Source: Chitinophagaceae bacterium
GTDB lineage: Bacteria > Bacteroidota > Bacteroidia > Chitinophagales > Chitinophagaceae
DNA length: 64,000 nt
Direction of reading: 5' to 3'
Assembly: GCA_023957575.1 (NCBI GenBank)
Contig: JAMLGU010000007.1
Span: forward strand, 124,001 to 188,000
This document shows, piece after piece, positions 8,292-19,200 of this stretch; position 1 is the first letter of the stretch; every line of letters begins with the position of its first letter. Both the position numbers and the translations under genes were made by a program. Under the pieces are notes generated by a model. It was not told the origin of the DNA, did no database searches, and saw only the letters and a program-made list of their open reading frames with translations.

Positions 8292-10556
8292 ATGAATAAA
8301 GAAACGTCGGTAAGTCAATATACAAAAGCAGTCGCTCATTTGGTAACCTTTCTTAATGAGTTATTTCCCGAAAAAAGCCTTAACTTTTCAGATGTACAAG
8401 ATAATATTAAATGGGATGATGCCAAAAAGAGGCGTCTGTTAGAAAAGTATCATATTAATATTGAAGAACGCCGGCAATATGCAGACATTGTTCAGGAAGG
8501 GGGTGGCGTACATGGTATTGCACTTGCCGGCTATACCTATATTTTGGAAAAGATGGGCATTTCTTTTCTAAATAGCGCAGGCACCAGCGCAGGAGCAATA
8601 AATACCATGTTGCTGAATTGTGTGTATTCCAAACGGGATGCCATTTTGATGGATAAGAATGAAGAATTTATTGACCGGTGTTATGAAACAAGGTCAGAGA
8701 AAATTCTGGATTATTTATCTAAAAAAAATTTGAGCGAATTAGTGGACGGTCATATAACCTGGCAGAATTTTATTCTAAAACTATTTTCAAAAAAAGATAA
8801 AGCGCCGTTAATTGATAAAATTAAGCGAAAAGCAAAAGTTGCCGTCTATAGTCTTCTTTTTTCCATTAGCCTGCTTATGATTTCTGCAATTGGCGTTGGC
8901 ATATCATTAACCGAAAAAACCGAATGGACGGCATGGGTAAATGGTATCCTAATTACCTCGGTAATAGTCATAACCCTTTCATTTGGTTTGATAATAGTAA
9001 ATGGCATGTCGCTGCGCTTTCTATATTTTAATAGTGAAAAAATGGGAATTAATCCGGGCGAAAATTTTAAGCAGTGGATGATAGATGTAATGAATGATAA
9101 TGGCATCAGGAATGTTTTGGACCTTCAGAACAAAATGCTCAATGAAAATAAACTTTTTAATCTATCGTATGATGCTTTTATCCCCGGCGTGGGTAGGGTG
9201 TCTAAACCCGACAGTATTTTAGATAGTAGCAGAGAAAAATTATCAAATATCACTCAGGAAGTTTCTGATAAAAGTAAAATCAACTTATTGAACCAGGCTG
9301 AAGAAAGAGACGAATTAAAAATCGATGCTTTGGCAGGTAATCAGGAAGGCAAAGAAAAAACAGAAACTGTCTCACTTAGAAAAATTGATTCCTCCACAGA
9401 AAGTAAAGTATTAAAATACCTGAAAGAAATACAGCCGTCCACAAATTCTATAAATTTTAAAGAGTTAAGCAAAGACTTAATTGATAATCAAACAAAGGGA
9501 ATAGTAGGTTATTATATTAAAGTAAATGGAGATATTGCAGAAGACCAGCATTATATTGACGAGCTTCTTAATAGAATCATCAGCGGCACTACTGACTTTA
9601 ATCAGACCAATTGGAAGGATTTAAAAACAATTAATGATAAAATAATTGAATCTGATTTTAATCCATTAAATAACAATCAAAAATTAATAGACCTGTTGGT
9701 AACTAAATTTTATTCCTTCACAAAAAAAGTTGTTAATGCCAAAAAGAACAAGTTTACACAACAGCTTGTAGTGGTAGCGGCAGATATTACCAACCAAATA
9801 AAAGTCGAATTTCCGGGAATGCACGAATTTTACTGGGGAGATGATTACACCATTTCTCCTGCTGAATACATCCGTGCTTCCATGTCCATCCCGTTTTTTT
9901 TCAGCCCGTATAAAATAACCCTTCCCAACTCGCAACTCATCAAAATAAACGAAATCTGGCGAAACAAAATGAACGTCTATAAAAACTTTACCCCTCAAAA
10001 CAAGGAAGTGCTTTTTGTGGACGGAGGAATGTTGTCCAATTTCCCGATAAATGTATTTTATGACAACATCTCATATTGCATTCCTACCCGCCCAACAATT
10101 GGCATAAAACTTGAGTTTGATAGCGATGATTTTTATAAGCAGGTAGATAATGAATTTAAGCTTTCTCTGTCCATGCTTTCTACCATGCGTTTCTTTTATG
10201 ACAGAGATTTTATGCAAAAGCACAACGATTTTAAGAGAACAGTAAGGAGTGTAGATACCGGCAGTATCAGTTGGCTCAATTTTAATCCCACAGAAAATGA
10301 AAAACTGGAATTATTTTACAGAGGCGCACTGGCTGCCACTATTTTTCTGGCCGGTGAGAATCTAACAAATGTACAAAAAAATGAACTGTTAGAAAAAGCC
10401 AAAAAAGATTTTGCAATTGAAGACTTTAAAACCGAAGATTTGGTATATCCTGACATTTTGTTTAATTGGGAAAATTATAAATTCGAAAGGGCAATGGCCG
10501 AAATCTATAAAAACCTTAGCCCCAAACTAAAAGAAAAATCCAGTTTTATCCGTTAA
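8292..10556 (+). CDS. Membrane-anchored patatin-like phospholipase
   Basis: This 754-residue protein is much longer than simple patatins (about 300). The patatin core is split. The N-terminal part carries the oxyanion-hole glycines (EGGGVHG, 69-75) and the nucleophile elbow GTSAG with S99. The C-terminal part carries the second dyad residue in VDGGMLSNFP (D577). Between them lie two hydrophobic helices (about 183-203 and 217-240) and a long charged region (about 290-480). The complete Ser-Asp dyad suggests an active lipid acyl hydrolase held at the inner membrane. It sits between two membrane-protein genes with 9-10 bp gaps. No nucleotide cyclase gene is nearby, so a CBASS assignment is not supported. 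Confidence 0.88.
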   Translation: MNKETSVSQYTKAVAHLVTFLNELFPEKSLNFSDVQDNIKWDDAKKRRLLEKYHINIEERRQYADIVQEGGGVHGIALAGYTYILEKMGISFLNSAGTSAGAINTMLLNCVYSKRDAILMDKNEEFIDRCYETRSEKILDYLSKKNLSELVDGHITWQNFILKLFSKKDKAPLIDKIKRKAKVAVYSLLFSISLLMISAIGVGISLTEKTEWTAWVNGILITSVIVITLSFGLIIVNGMSLRFLYFNSEKMGINPGENFKQWMIDVMNDNGIRNVLDLQNKMLNENKLFNLSYDAFIPGVGRVSKPDSILDSSREKLSNITQEVSDKSKINLLNQAEERDELKIDALAGNQEGKEKTETVSLRKIDSSTESKVLKYLKEIQPSTNSINFKELSKDLIDNQTKGIVGYYIKVNGDIAEDQHYIDELLNRIISGTTDFNQTNWKDLKTINDKIIESDFNPLNNNQKLIDLLVTKFYSFTKKVVNAKKNKFTQQLVVVAADITNQIKVEFPGMHEFYWGDDYTISPAEYIRASMSIPFFFSPYKITLPNSQLIKINEIWRNKMNVYKNFTPQNKEVLFVDGGMLSNFPINVFYDNISYCIPTRPTIGIKLEFDSDDFYKQVDNEFKLSLSMLSTMRFFYDRDFMQKHNDFKRTVRSVDTGSISWLNFNPTENEKLELFYRGALAATIFLAGENLTNVQKNELLEKAKKDFAIEDFKTEDLVYPDILFNWENYKFERAMAEIYKNLSPKLKEKSSFIR

Positions 10557-10566
10557 TAAAGATTTT

Positions 10567-11247
10567 ATGTTTGCAATACATTCCGAAAACAATAATCTGC
10601 AAATTTATATTGCCAATTTTGATCAAATACTGCTATGGGCAGGCATTTTGTTTTTTTTGGCCACAGCCTTAACCGGCAGTTATTTGTGGTCATTCTCCAA
10701 AAATTTTTATTACAACGAAGTTGGCGCCAATAAGAACGAAAGCCTTCCAAAAAAGTTTTCTATTCTTGAAATTCAACTCCCTTTTAGAAAAACATATTTT
10801 GAAAAAATATTACAAAATTTATCATCCAAAACAAATCAAATCATTTTAAAATCCTTACAAGCCGATTATTTCTTTATGCCGTTTGCTTATGGTATGTTAT
10901 TGTTTTTTTTATGGTATTTTTTGGTAAAATCTAATAATTGGGATTTATTGGGGATTAAATACTTGCTTAACAGAACCCTGAACCTGATCTGGTATTTCCC
11001 TTTGGTGGCTTATTTATTGGATGTTTTTGAAAATCAATTTATCAAAAAGTTACTTATCAGGATGGAGGTTCTCAAAAAGGAAAAAGCAATTGGGAAAGAA
11101 GAAAAAGAAGAAAAAGAAGCGGCAATAAAAAAGAGTATCGGCATATTTCGCTTCAGGATATTGATTGTTTCATGCTTAAAATGGCTGTTGGTTTTTGTTT
11201 CTACTATTTTAATTGTAACATGCCTTTTTGTTCAACTATTTTTTTGA
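10567..11247 (+). CDS. Small polytopic membrane protein of unknown function, third gene of the patatin cassette
   Basis: This 226-residue protein has about four hydrophobic helices (near 19-40, 98-116, 135-150 and 200-225). A strongly charged Lys/Glu-rich segment (KKEKAIGKEEKEEKEAA) before the last helix probably forms a cytoplasmic helix. No family is recognised. It starts 10 bp after the patatin stop. The region after it, up to the threonine aldolase promoter, shows no gene. Confidence 0.65.
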   Translation: MFAIHSENNNLQIYIANFDQILLWAGILFFLATALTGSYLWSFSKNFYYNEVGANKNESLPKKFSILEIQLPFRKTYFEKILQNLSSKTNQIILKSLQADYFFMPFAYGMLLFFLWYFLVKSNNWDLLGIKYLLNRTLNLIWYFPLVAYLLDVFENQFIKKLLIRMEVLKKEKAIGKEEKEEKEAAIKKSIGIFRFRILIVSCLKWLLVFVSTILIVTCLFVQLFF

Positions 11248-11389
11248 TTGCAGCCTCTATTAAAAAAAAGATTTTTAACTATTGCTATTCATATCATCTT
11301 TATCACCTTTTTAAATTTCATTTAAAACAATTGAAACGAAAGATTGGCAATCAGACCTGAATGTTTCATTCTTTAAGAACAATTATCTG

Positions 11390-11397
11390 TAAATTTG
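11390..11397 (+). promoter_or_regulatory. -7 promoter element for threonine aldolase
   Basis: TAAATTTG matches TAnnTTTG and lies 23 bp before the ATG at 11420. Confidence 0.6.
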
Positions 11398-11419
11398 CAG
11401 TTACTAATTTTTTGGCAAA

Positions 11420-12433
11420 ATGATTATTGATTTCAGATCGGATACGGTTACTAAACCAACAACTGCCATGCTCGATGCCATGATGTATGCCGAGGTGGGC
11501 GATGATGTTTTTGAAGAAGACCCTTCGGTAAATCAACTCCAGAGGCTGGCAGCCGATATGTTTGGAATGGAAGACGCTTTGTTCTGCAGTAGCGGCACTC
11601 AAACCAATCAGATTGCCATCAAATGCCACACTCAACCGGGTGATGAGGTTATTTGCGATGCTGATGCACACATTTACCAGTATGAAGCAGGAGGTATTGC
11701 ATTTAATGCAGGCTGCTCCGTAAAACTATTACAGGGGAACAGGGGAAGAATTAATGCACAACAGGTATCGGAAGCGATTAATGCCGATGATGTACACAAA
11801 CCTCACTCAAGTTTAGTGTGTGTGGAAAATACAAGCAATCGTGGTGGTGGCAGTTGTTATGATTTTCCAGAGTTGGAAAAAATCAGACAGGTATGTAACG
11901 ACCATCAATTAGCTTTTCATATTGACGGCGCCAGATTGTTTAATGCGATTATTGCAAAAGGAGAATCTCCAATTCAATACGGGAGTCTTTTCGACAGTAT
12001 TTCAATTTGTCTATCCAAAAGTTTAGGTTGCCCGGTAGGCAGTCTTTTGATTGGCAATAAAGATTTTATAAAAAAAGCCCGAAGAATCAGAAAAGTGTTT
12101 GGAGGTGGAATGCGCCAGGCAGGTTTTTTGGCAGCAGCCGGAATCTATGCTTTGAACAATAATATAACGCGATTAAAACAGGATCATTCGCATGCCACAC
12201 AGATCGCCGAAGCGCTCAGTCAGAAATCTTTTGTGAGGCAAATACTACCTGTTGAAACAAATATCATTATATTTGAAACTAATGGCATTTCCGCACCTGC
12301 TTTAGTAGAAAAGTTTAAAGCAGAAAATATATTATGGTATGCTATTGCTCCAAACAGAGTGAGGTTAGTGCTGCATTTGGACATTACGGCATCAATGGTA
12401 GAAAAAACAATTGAAGTAATAAATAAATTCTAA
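11420..12433 (+). CDS. ltaE: Low-specificity L-threonine aldolase
   Basis: This 337-residue PLP enzyme cleaves threonine or allo-threonine to glycine and acetaldehyde. Family signatures are visible: the N-terminal [11 protein letters not shown] and [14 protein letters not shown], the PLP contact [19 protein letters not shown] with the PLP-binding aspartate, and the Schiff-base lysine in [14 protein letters not shown]. Length is normal. It is followed 42 bp later by pgi on the same strand and may share its promoter. Confidence 0.92.
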   Translation: MIIDFRSDTVTKPTTAMLDAMMYAEVGDDVFEEDPSVNQLQRLAADMFGMEDALFCSSGTQTNQIAIKCHTQPGDEVICDADAHIYQYEAGGIAFNAGCSVKLLQGNRGRINAQQVSEAINADDVHKPHSSLVCVENTSNRGGGSCYDFPELEKIRQVCNDHQLAFHIDGARLFNAIIAKGESPIQYGSLFDSISICLSKSLGCPVGSLLIGNKDFIKKARRIRKVFGGGMRQAGFLAAAGIYALNNNITRLKQDHSHATQIAEALSQKSFVRQILPVETNIIIFETNGISAPALVEKFKAENILWYAIAPNRVRLVLHLDITASMVEKTIEVINKF

Positions 12434-12475
12434 AAAGACTATAAACGTTTAACCCAATAAATTTAATTTCAGATT

Positions 12476-14128
12476 ATGTTACCAACAGTAAACCCTACAA
12501 AAACAAAGGCATGGAAACAGTTACAGAAACATGCTGCACAGATGGAAAATGTTTCAATGAGGCAATTGTTTGCAGAAGACCCCAAACGAGCTGATAAATT
12601 GTCGCTGGTAAAAGGAGACATTCATTTTGATTTTGCAAAAAACAGAATTACCGGAGATACACTATCACTGCTCATCAACCTGGCAAAGGAGACAAAAGTA
12701 AAAGAAGCAATTTCCGCCATGTTTTCGGGGAAAATGATTAACGAAACCGAAAAAAGATCGGTATTGCATATTGCATTGCGCAATTTTGGTAAAACTGCAA
12801 TTAAGAGTGAAGGGAAAGACGTAATGCCAGATGTTAGAAAAGTTCAAAACAAAATGAAAGCCTTTTGTAAATCCATACACGAAGGAAATCATTTAGGTTA
12901 TACCGGTAAGAAAATTAAAAGCATCGTAAATATTGGTATTGGCGGCAGCGACCTTGGCCCTCTGATGGTTACAGAGGCATTGAAACCCTATAAAATAAAA
13001 GATATCGAAGCATACTTTGTTTCTAATATTGACGGAACGCATATCGTGGAAACACTCAAAAAAGTGAATCCCGAAACCACCCTGTTTTTAATTGCTTCAA
13101 AAACCTTCACCACTCAGGAAACAATGACCAACGCCCACACGGCAAGAGAATGGTTCCTGAAGAAAGCAAAAGACGAAAAACATATTGCCAAACACTTTGT
13201 TGCGCTAAGTACCAATGAAGTAGAAGTGAAAAAATTTGGTATTGACACAAAGAACATGTTTGAATTCTGGGACTGGGTGGGAGGTCGCTATTCACTTTGG
13301 TCTGCCATTGGTCTTTCAATAGCATTGACAATCGGATACGACAATTTTGAAGAATTATTAAGAGGCGCTTATGATACCGATGAGCATTTCAGAAAAACGC
13401 CTTTTGAAAAAAACATACCGGTAATCATGGCATTGATTGGTTTGTGGTACACCAATTTCTGGGCTGCCGAGAGTGAAGCCATACTTCCATACGATCAATA
13501 CATGCATCGGTTCTCTGCTTACTTTCAGCAGGGCAATATGGAAAGCAATGGCAAGAGCGTAAACCGTAACGGTAAGAAAGTAAACTATGCCACCGGCCCT
13601 ATCATCTGGGGCGAACCGGGCACTAATGGTCAACATGCTTTTTACCAACTCATTCATCAGGGAACGCCGTTGATTCCCTGCGACTTTATAGCTCCAGCAC
13701 AAAGCCATAATCCAACAGGCGACCATCATGAAAAACTGTTGAGCAATTTCTTTGCCCAAACAGAAGCGTTGATGAACGGCAAAACTCCTGCCGAAGTGAA
13801 AGCAGAACTCAAAAAATCGGGGCTGGATAATGCAGCTATCAATAAACTGATGCCTTTCAAAGTATTTGATGGCAATAAGCCGACCAATTCATTTCTGATT
13901 AAAAAGATTACACCATTCACCTTGGGGCAGTTAATCGCTATGTACGAGCATAAAATTTTTGTTCAGGGTGTCATCTGGAATATTTTCAGCTTTGACCAAT
14001 GGGGTGTGGAATTGGGTAAGCAATTGGCCAACAAAATTCTCCCTGAGCTTAAATCAGATGAAGCGGTAACCAGCCACGACAGCAGTACCAATAAGCTGAT
14101 AAATCTTTACAAAAAAATGAGAAGTTAG
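12476..14128 (+). CDS. pgi: Glucose-6-phosphate isomerase
   Basis: This 550-residue enzyme interconverts glucose 6-phosphate and fructose 6-phosphate. Signatures include [11 protein letters not shown] for phosphate binding, VSNIDGTHI, the family block [28 protein letters not shown], the catalytic glutamate and histidine region [18 protein letters not shown], and a C-terminal [25 protein letters not shown] split here over the usual block. Length matches the eukaryote-like long form common in Bacteroidota. It converges with the deaminase gene, 25 bp away. Confidence 0.96.
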   Translation: MLPTVNPTKTKAWKQLQKHAAQMENVSMRQLFAEDPKRADKLSLVKGDIHFDFAKNRITGDTLSLLINLAKETKVKEAISAMFSGKMINETEKRSVLHIALRNFGKTAIKSEGKDVMPDVRKVQNKMKAFCKSIHEGNHLGYTGKKIKSIVNIGIGGSDLGPLMVTEALKPYKIKDIEAYFVSNIDGTHIVETLKKVNPETTLFLIASKTFTTQETMTNAHTAREWFLKKAKDEKHIAKHFVALSTNEVEVKKFGIDTKNMFEFWDWVGGRYSLWSAIGLSIALTIGYDNFEELLRGAYDTDEHFRKTPFEKNIPVIMALIGLWYTNFWAAESEAILPYDQYMHRFSAYFQQGNMESNGKSVNRNGKKVNYATGPIIWGEPGTNGQHAFYQLIHQGTPLIPCDFIAPAQSHNPTGDHHEKLLSNFFAQTEALMNGKTPAEVKAELKKSGLDNAAINKLMPFKVFDGNKPTNSFLIKKITPFTLGQLIAMYEHKIFVQGVIWNIFSFDQWGVELGKQLANKILPELKSDEAVTSHDSSTNKLINLYKKMRS

Positions 14129-14153
14129 AAAGGCGACTTCCGGAAAAATCTTC

Positions 14154-14576
14154 TTACTTTTTCAAGTGGATGATTTCGGGTGGTTTGTTCCAGTGAGGAG
14201 GTACTTCTTCTGATGTTAATACCGGCATGGAAGAAGTAACTCCTCCAAGGAACGGTACTTCATTCAGAAATACCACTTTTTTTATTTTATGAAATCGTAT
14301 GGAATAGGAGCACATCACACAGGGTTCGTGGGTCGTGTACAAAACACAGTCAGACAAATCATTGGTTTGTAATTGACGTACCGCAGTTCTGATGGCTTCT
14401 ATTTCTGCATGACAGGTGATATCATTTTTTGCCTTTCCTGCTTCTTCAGCTTCTGCAACTATATGATTATCCTTTACAATTAAAGCGCCCACCGGAGGAT
14501 TGCCTTTGCTGCCTGCCATCAGGCCAAGTTCCTCGCATCGGTACATCAGTTGCCTATCATTTTCCATTTGAATCAT
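14154..14576 (-). CDS. Nucleoside/purine deaminase of the CDA zinc-enzyme family
   Basis: This 140-residue protein has the zinc deaminase signature: HAE in TCHAEIEAIR supplies the zinc histidine and proton-shuttle glutamate, and PCVMC in EPCVMCSYSI supplies two cysteines. The short single-domain form resembles guanine deaminase or tRNA-adenosine-deaminase-like proteins; the substrate cannot be fixed from sequence alone. It follows the alcohol dehydrogenase gene by 20 bp and is probably in the same transcript. ATG at 14576 is used, with an alternative at the fourth codon (MENDRQ). Confidence 0.8.
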   Translation of the reverse strand: MIQMENDRQLMYRCEELGLMAGSKGNPPVGALIVKDNHIVAEAEEAGKAKNDITCHAEIEAIRTAVRQLQTNDLSDCVLYTTHEPCVMCSYSIRFHKIKKVVFLNEVPFLGGVTSSMPVLTSEEVPPHWNKPPEIIHLKK

Positions 14577-14596
14577 TTTAAAGAATACAATTCGCC

Positions 14597-15625
14597 TTAG
14601 GGTACAATTACAGTTCTGACTCCTGCATCAAACTTTTCAAGTGCATCTAACGTCTTATTGATAGCATCTGCATCTAATGGAATAACACGGCTTACAACGT
14701 TTGAAACATCCAGCACTTTATGGGCGGCAAATTCAATCAATGATGGAAGTTCATGCAACAAATGGTCATTGGAGCCAATCAGTTCTACTTCATTGCCCAA
14801 AATTTCTTTGTAGGTATCCACCGAAAGTGATTTATCTGTAAGGCCTACTAACACTACTCTTCCCAAAGGGCCAACTGATTGCAGCGCCTGTTTTTGGGTC
14901 AGAGGCAAACCAATCAATTCTAATGCCACATCAACGCCTCTGTTGTTTGTTCTATTTTTGATTTCATCTACCGGGTCGCCATCCATTGCATTTACAGGAA
15001 TAGCGCCATGAGCTGCTGCCAGGTCCAGTTTTTCCTGATTAATATCGACTGCAAATACCATTATTGCACCAAATGCCCTTGCCAACTGCACCGCCGACTG
15101 ACCCAATCCGCCAATACCATAAACAGCCACTTTATCGCCGGGTTTAATTCGGGCTTTCATCAAGGCGTGAAAGGATGTAGCAGAAGCACACATCAATGTT
15201 GCGCCTTGTTCAAAAGGAATTGATTCGGGTAAGATTACTGCATTACGTCCGGGAACGGCAATGTACTCGGCATAGCCGCCATTGGTATGATGGCCAATCA
15301 TTTTTCCATCAGGGCAAAATTGTTCATTACCCGAAGAGCAATAATGGCACCGACCGCAAGTTAGCAGATAATGCAACGCCACTCTGTCTCCCTCCTTTAC
15401 ATTCGTTACATCGCTGCCGGCTTTTTCAACAATTCCTGCCACCTCATGCCCAAGTGTAAGCGGTGTAAAACTAACCGGAGAAATGCCTGCTCGATAATGT
15501 GCGTCTGAGTGGCAAATTCCTGCTGCTTTTACTTTCACTAATATTTCGTCGTCAGTAATTTCAGGAACCGGTATTTCCTGCATTTCTAAAGGTCTGCCAA
15601 CTCCAACAAAACGTACTGCTTTCAT
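14597..15625 (-). CDS. Zinc-dependent alcohol dehydrogenase (MDR family)
   Basis: This 342-residue medium-chain dehydrogenase has the catalytic zinc site in GICHSDAHYRAG and the GHEVAG motif. The structural zinc lobe has the cysteine set CGRCHYCSSGNEQFC. The nucleotide-binding Rossmann motif is VYGIGGLGQSAVQLA. It would oxidise an alcohol or reduce an aldehyde with NAD(H). The substrate is unknown, and AdhP-like primary alcohols are the default guess. It begins 3 bp after the stop of the DUF2269 gene. Confidence 0.88.
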   Translation of the reverse strand: MKAVRFVGVGRPLEMQEIPVPEITDDEILVKVKAAGICHSDAHYRAGISPVSFTPLTLGHEVAGIVEKAGSDVTNVKEGDRVALHYLLTCGRCHYCSSGNEQFCPDGKMIGHHTNGGYAEYIAVPGRNAVILPESIPFEQGATLMCASATSFHALMKARIKPGDKVAVYGIGGLGQSAVQLARAFGAIMVFAVDINQEKLDLAAAHGAIPVNAMDGDPVDEIKNRTNNRGVDVALELIGLPLTQKQALQSVGPLGRVVLVGLTDKSLSVDTYKEILGNEVELIGSNDHLLHELPSLIEFAAHKVLDVSNVVSRVIPLDADAINKTLDALEKFDAGVRTVIVP

Positions 15626-15628
15626 TAA

Positions 15629-16081
15629 TTAAAAAGGTTTTAAAATCATTAACGCAATTACAATCAAAAAAAGAACATTCTCTATCCGTTCGTAAAAAAA
15701 CAGCTTTCTTGCAAGCTTATAATATTCATCAGGAATGTCTTCACCCGAATGGTTTTTTAATAATCTTTTTATGGGGTTTGACCTGGGCGATAAAATTACC
15801 GGACCAAATCCTAATGCAATCAGAAACAAGGTCAGACTGGTTACATACCAACCGGTTCTAAACAGATAAGGATTGATGGAACCCATCGCTAATCCGGTGA
15901 GCAATAACAAAGTTCCTCCGACCATCACAAAAATGTGAAGCCTGTTTCTGATGAGATAGGCATGTCTCAACTCTGTCATATTAGTAGCTCTGGTTACGAT
16001 GTAAATCATCACAAATCCGGGACCCATTCCTAAAATGGCAGAAAATATATGAATCAATAAAAGAATTTTATACCACACCAC
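15629..16081 (-). CDS. DUF2269 family membrane protein
   Basis: This 150-residue protein has four predicted membrane helices (near 5-25, 50-68, 76-96 and 132-147). The N-terminus reads KILLLIHIFSAILGMGPGF, with a His in helix 1 as is usual in DUF2269. The function of the family is unknown. It heads the short minus-strand set with alcohol dehydrogenase and the deaminase. The 206 bp between this gene and the DUF2723 gene hold a terminator and nothing else recognisable. Confidence 0.75.
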   Translation of the reverse strand: MVWYKILLLIHIFSAILGMGPGFVMIYIVTRATNMTELRHAYLIRNRLHIFVMVGGTLLLLTGLAMGSINPYLFRTGWYVTSLTLFLIALGFGPVILSPRSNPIKRLLKNHSGEDIPDEYYKLARKLFFYERIENVLFLIVIALMILKPF

Positions 16082-16232
16082 TGTCGTTTATTCTTGTCAA
16101 TATCAATCAGTTTTCTTTTGTTCTTTTCAAGATCAGAAGTAAAAGTAAACTGTGATTGATGCAATACGTCGGCTAAAGTATTACAAAATCTTTAATTTTT
16201 GGTTACTTTATCTGCTATCAATTTTAAAAGAT

Positions 16233-16268
16233 AAAAAAATAGCTGCTCCAAAAATGAAACAGCTATTT
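16233..16268 (-). terminator. Intrinsic terminator of the DUF2723 gene
   Basis: The minus strand has a 9-bp perfect stem AAATAGCTG / CAGCTATTT around a 14-base loop, followed by a T run. It lies 20 bp beyond the DUF2723 stop. Confidence 0.8.
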
Positions 16269-16287
16269 CTAATGAGGTTGTTATTTT

Positions 16288-19200
16288 TTATTTCGCCGAA
16301 TCACTTTTGCTCTTTGCGCTGTCGGCTGCTTTTTTTACTTCCGGCTGAAGTTCCTGAACCTTATTTTCATCCTTTTTTAGCGGATCGTAATGCTCTACAA
16401 TAGCATCTAAAATATGGCCCATCACTTCATTCAATTGCACCTCGCCATCTGCCAGGCCCGCATAGTATTGCGGCTTTTCAATCTGCATATAGCTATAGTA
16501 TTTTTTCTGCTGGTCTATATCTTTTCTTACAGCTTCAGCTACCTTTCTTGCCAATTCCAGATTGCCGGTTTTATAAATCGCCTCGGTATAAATCAGTCCT
16601 GTCTGATTGTGAGCGCTTCTGCGGCTTACCATTCCGTAAGGGAGGTTAGCAGGGTCAATACCTTTTTCTGCTTTTTCAATCAGTTTATTCGCTTCATCCT
16701 TTTTACCTGCATCTGCCAGATTACCGGCTGCTTCACCGAAAATACCACGAATATTGAGCAAGTGTCTTCTGTTTTCTTCATCGAAGTAAGTACCCTTTTT
16801 GTTGGCGCCGCCAAATTCATATTTTTTGAAGAGGTTGTCAAAAATCACTTTGAGATTATTGTCTCCCAAACCGGTACCGTATCTTACTTCCTTCAACGCT
16901 TGTTCATATACCCAGTTATCTTCAAGTGGTTTGGTTTCAATTGGCACTAATCGATAAGCCAGTCCGTCCTTCCGCAAGAAATGACCAAAACCCAGTTCGC
17001 CATAAGGCGCCGTGAAATAAATAGGACGTTTCCATTTGTTGGTGGCAATAATATTCAGAATCATCAGATCATTTCTCTGCAATCCACCTTTTGGAATTTC
17101 AAAGTTCAACTGGTCTAACACCACATCATCATCATTCACCGTACCATTCGAATGAACCAGGTTTTTATCCACCGGAATTGTAAATTTGCGGATTGGGAAG
17201 GATAACGGTCCCGAATCTCGTCCTGTTTCAGGGTCAGGAACAGGTCTTCCCAATACATCCTTCATCACATCATAAAGCGGATAAAAAGCATTGGGATCTA
17301 TGTTTTGACCGGGCTGAGGCTCAGTTACCCTAATATATTCCCTGTTGTGTCCTTCTATCTGCTCGGGCGACCAGATTACATCCACGCTGTCGGCGTTGTT
17401 CACTTTGTATCGCAACTGATTGATATACCAGTCAATACCCAAGAGGCTCTGATTAATCACCCTGATATCCGGGCGCACACCTTCCACTTCCTGTGCATAC
17501 CAGAGCGGATAGGTATCATTATCTCCGAAGGTAAAAATAATGGCATTAGGCGCACAGCTTTCAAGATAATCTTTTGCCAGATCCGGCGCCAGTGTTTTTT
17601 GGCTTCTGTCGTGATCATCCCATTCCTGCTGCGCCATCATTACAGGCACTAACAGGCACAATACTCCTGCAGAAACATTAGCCATCAGCACATTATTACC
17701 CTTACCGGCCAGTGCTTTGGTTAAATAGGTAACAGCTAAAAATACAACCATAAAAATAATGGCGGCTATGATACTTGGAATGATAATACCACCAAAGGAA
17801 TTGTTCAAAGTGCTTAACGCTGTGACCAAGAAGGTAGCCGAAGCTCCGTAAATCAGAACTTTCTGGAAGGTTTCCTTATCTGTCTTTTCAATTGCAAATT
17901 TTACAAACGCCACTACAGCCAGCCCGATCCAAATAGCAAAAGCGTAAAACGAACCTACATAAGCATAATCACGCTCACGTGGCTGATTGCCCGGCTGGTT
18001 CAGATACATTACAATAGCCATACCCGTAAAGAAGAAAAGCAATCCGGTAACAATAAAGTCCTTTCTATTTCTAACGTATTGATACACAAATCCAAGGATA
18101 CCCAAAATTAATGGCAAAAGATAGAGTTTATTATTTGCCTTGTTGTGTTTAATGCTATCAGGCATCTTGCTCTGATCACCTAATCTGGCATTATCCAAAA
18201 CTGAAATACCCGAAATCCAGTTGCCGTCTCTTTTATTTCCAAAGCCCTGAATATCGTTTTGCTTACCCGCAAAGTTCCACATGAAGTAACGCATGTACAT
18301 CCAACTGGTTTGATAGGTTAAAAACCAGTTTAAATTGTCGCCGTAGCTTGGCGCTCCATATTTAGTTTGGCCAGTATTGGGGTCTCGAGACTGATCTAGT
18401 CCTAACCAGTCAGCATAAAACTGAGCATGCCCCTGATCATTGCTGGAATCCCAGATACGTGGAAACAATTGTTTATCGCTGCTCACATATTTTACCTCAC
18501 GATCTCTTCCAATCGGAATATATTTCTTTTCGCCCTGCACATATTTCATCTTACCATAGGCATAAGGATTGCCGTCCTCGCCAAAATCCACCTCGGCGGC
18601 ATAATGCGGGCCATAAACCAAAGGAGCGCTTCCGTACTGTTCGCGGCTCAGATAATAAACTAAATTGATGGGGTTATCCACATCATTCATGTCAATTGCC
18701 GGATTTGCACTACTGCGAATCATTGATGTCAGGTACATGAAGTATCCCAGCATCATAAACGCGAAACACCACAACGTCAACTTTAATACTTTAAGCGCAA
18801 CCGGCTTTATAAAATATCCGGCAATGGCCCCTGCTACCATGAGCAAAATAATTTTAAATACTGCTGCGGTAGCAGAAAATGCAAACGGTAAAAAGGCTAA
18901 TGTAAAAAAGGCAGCCGCCCAAATAATAATTTTATTCTTTGAAACATTTGGCTTGAATGTTAATGCCCAGGCAATAAGCGCTGCTATTAAAATAAAATAA
19001 ATAGCAAACCCGGAGAAAAACGGCATCCCCAATGTGTTTACAAAAAACACGTCGAACCATCCTGCCGCTTCCATCGAATACTGAATAATGGCGACCTGAA
19101 CAATTCCGGTGATGGCACAACCAATCAGGAAGGCAATAATACTGCCTTTAAGCGTTGGCTGATACCTGCGATAGTAATAAATCATCACAATGGCAGGTAT

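Noticed and set aside
7008..11247. CBASS-type defence operon because of the patatin gene
   Set aside because: No cyclic-nucleotide synthase or associated Cap gene is present, and the patatin architecture differs from CapV.
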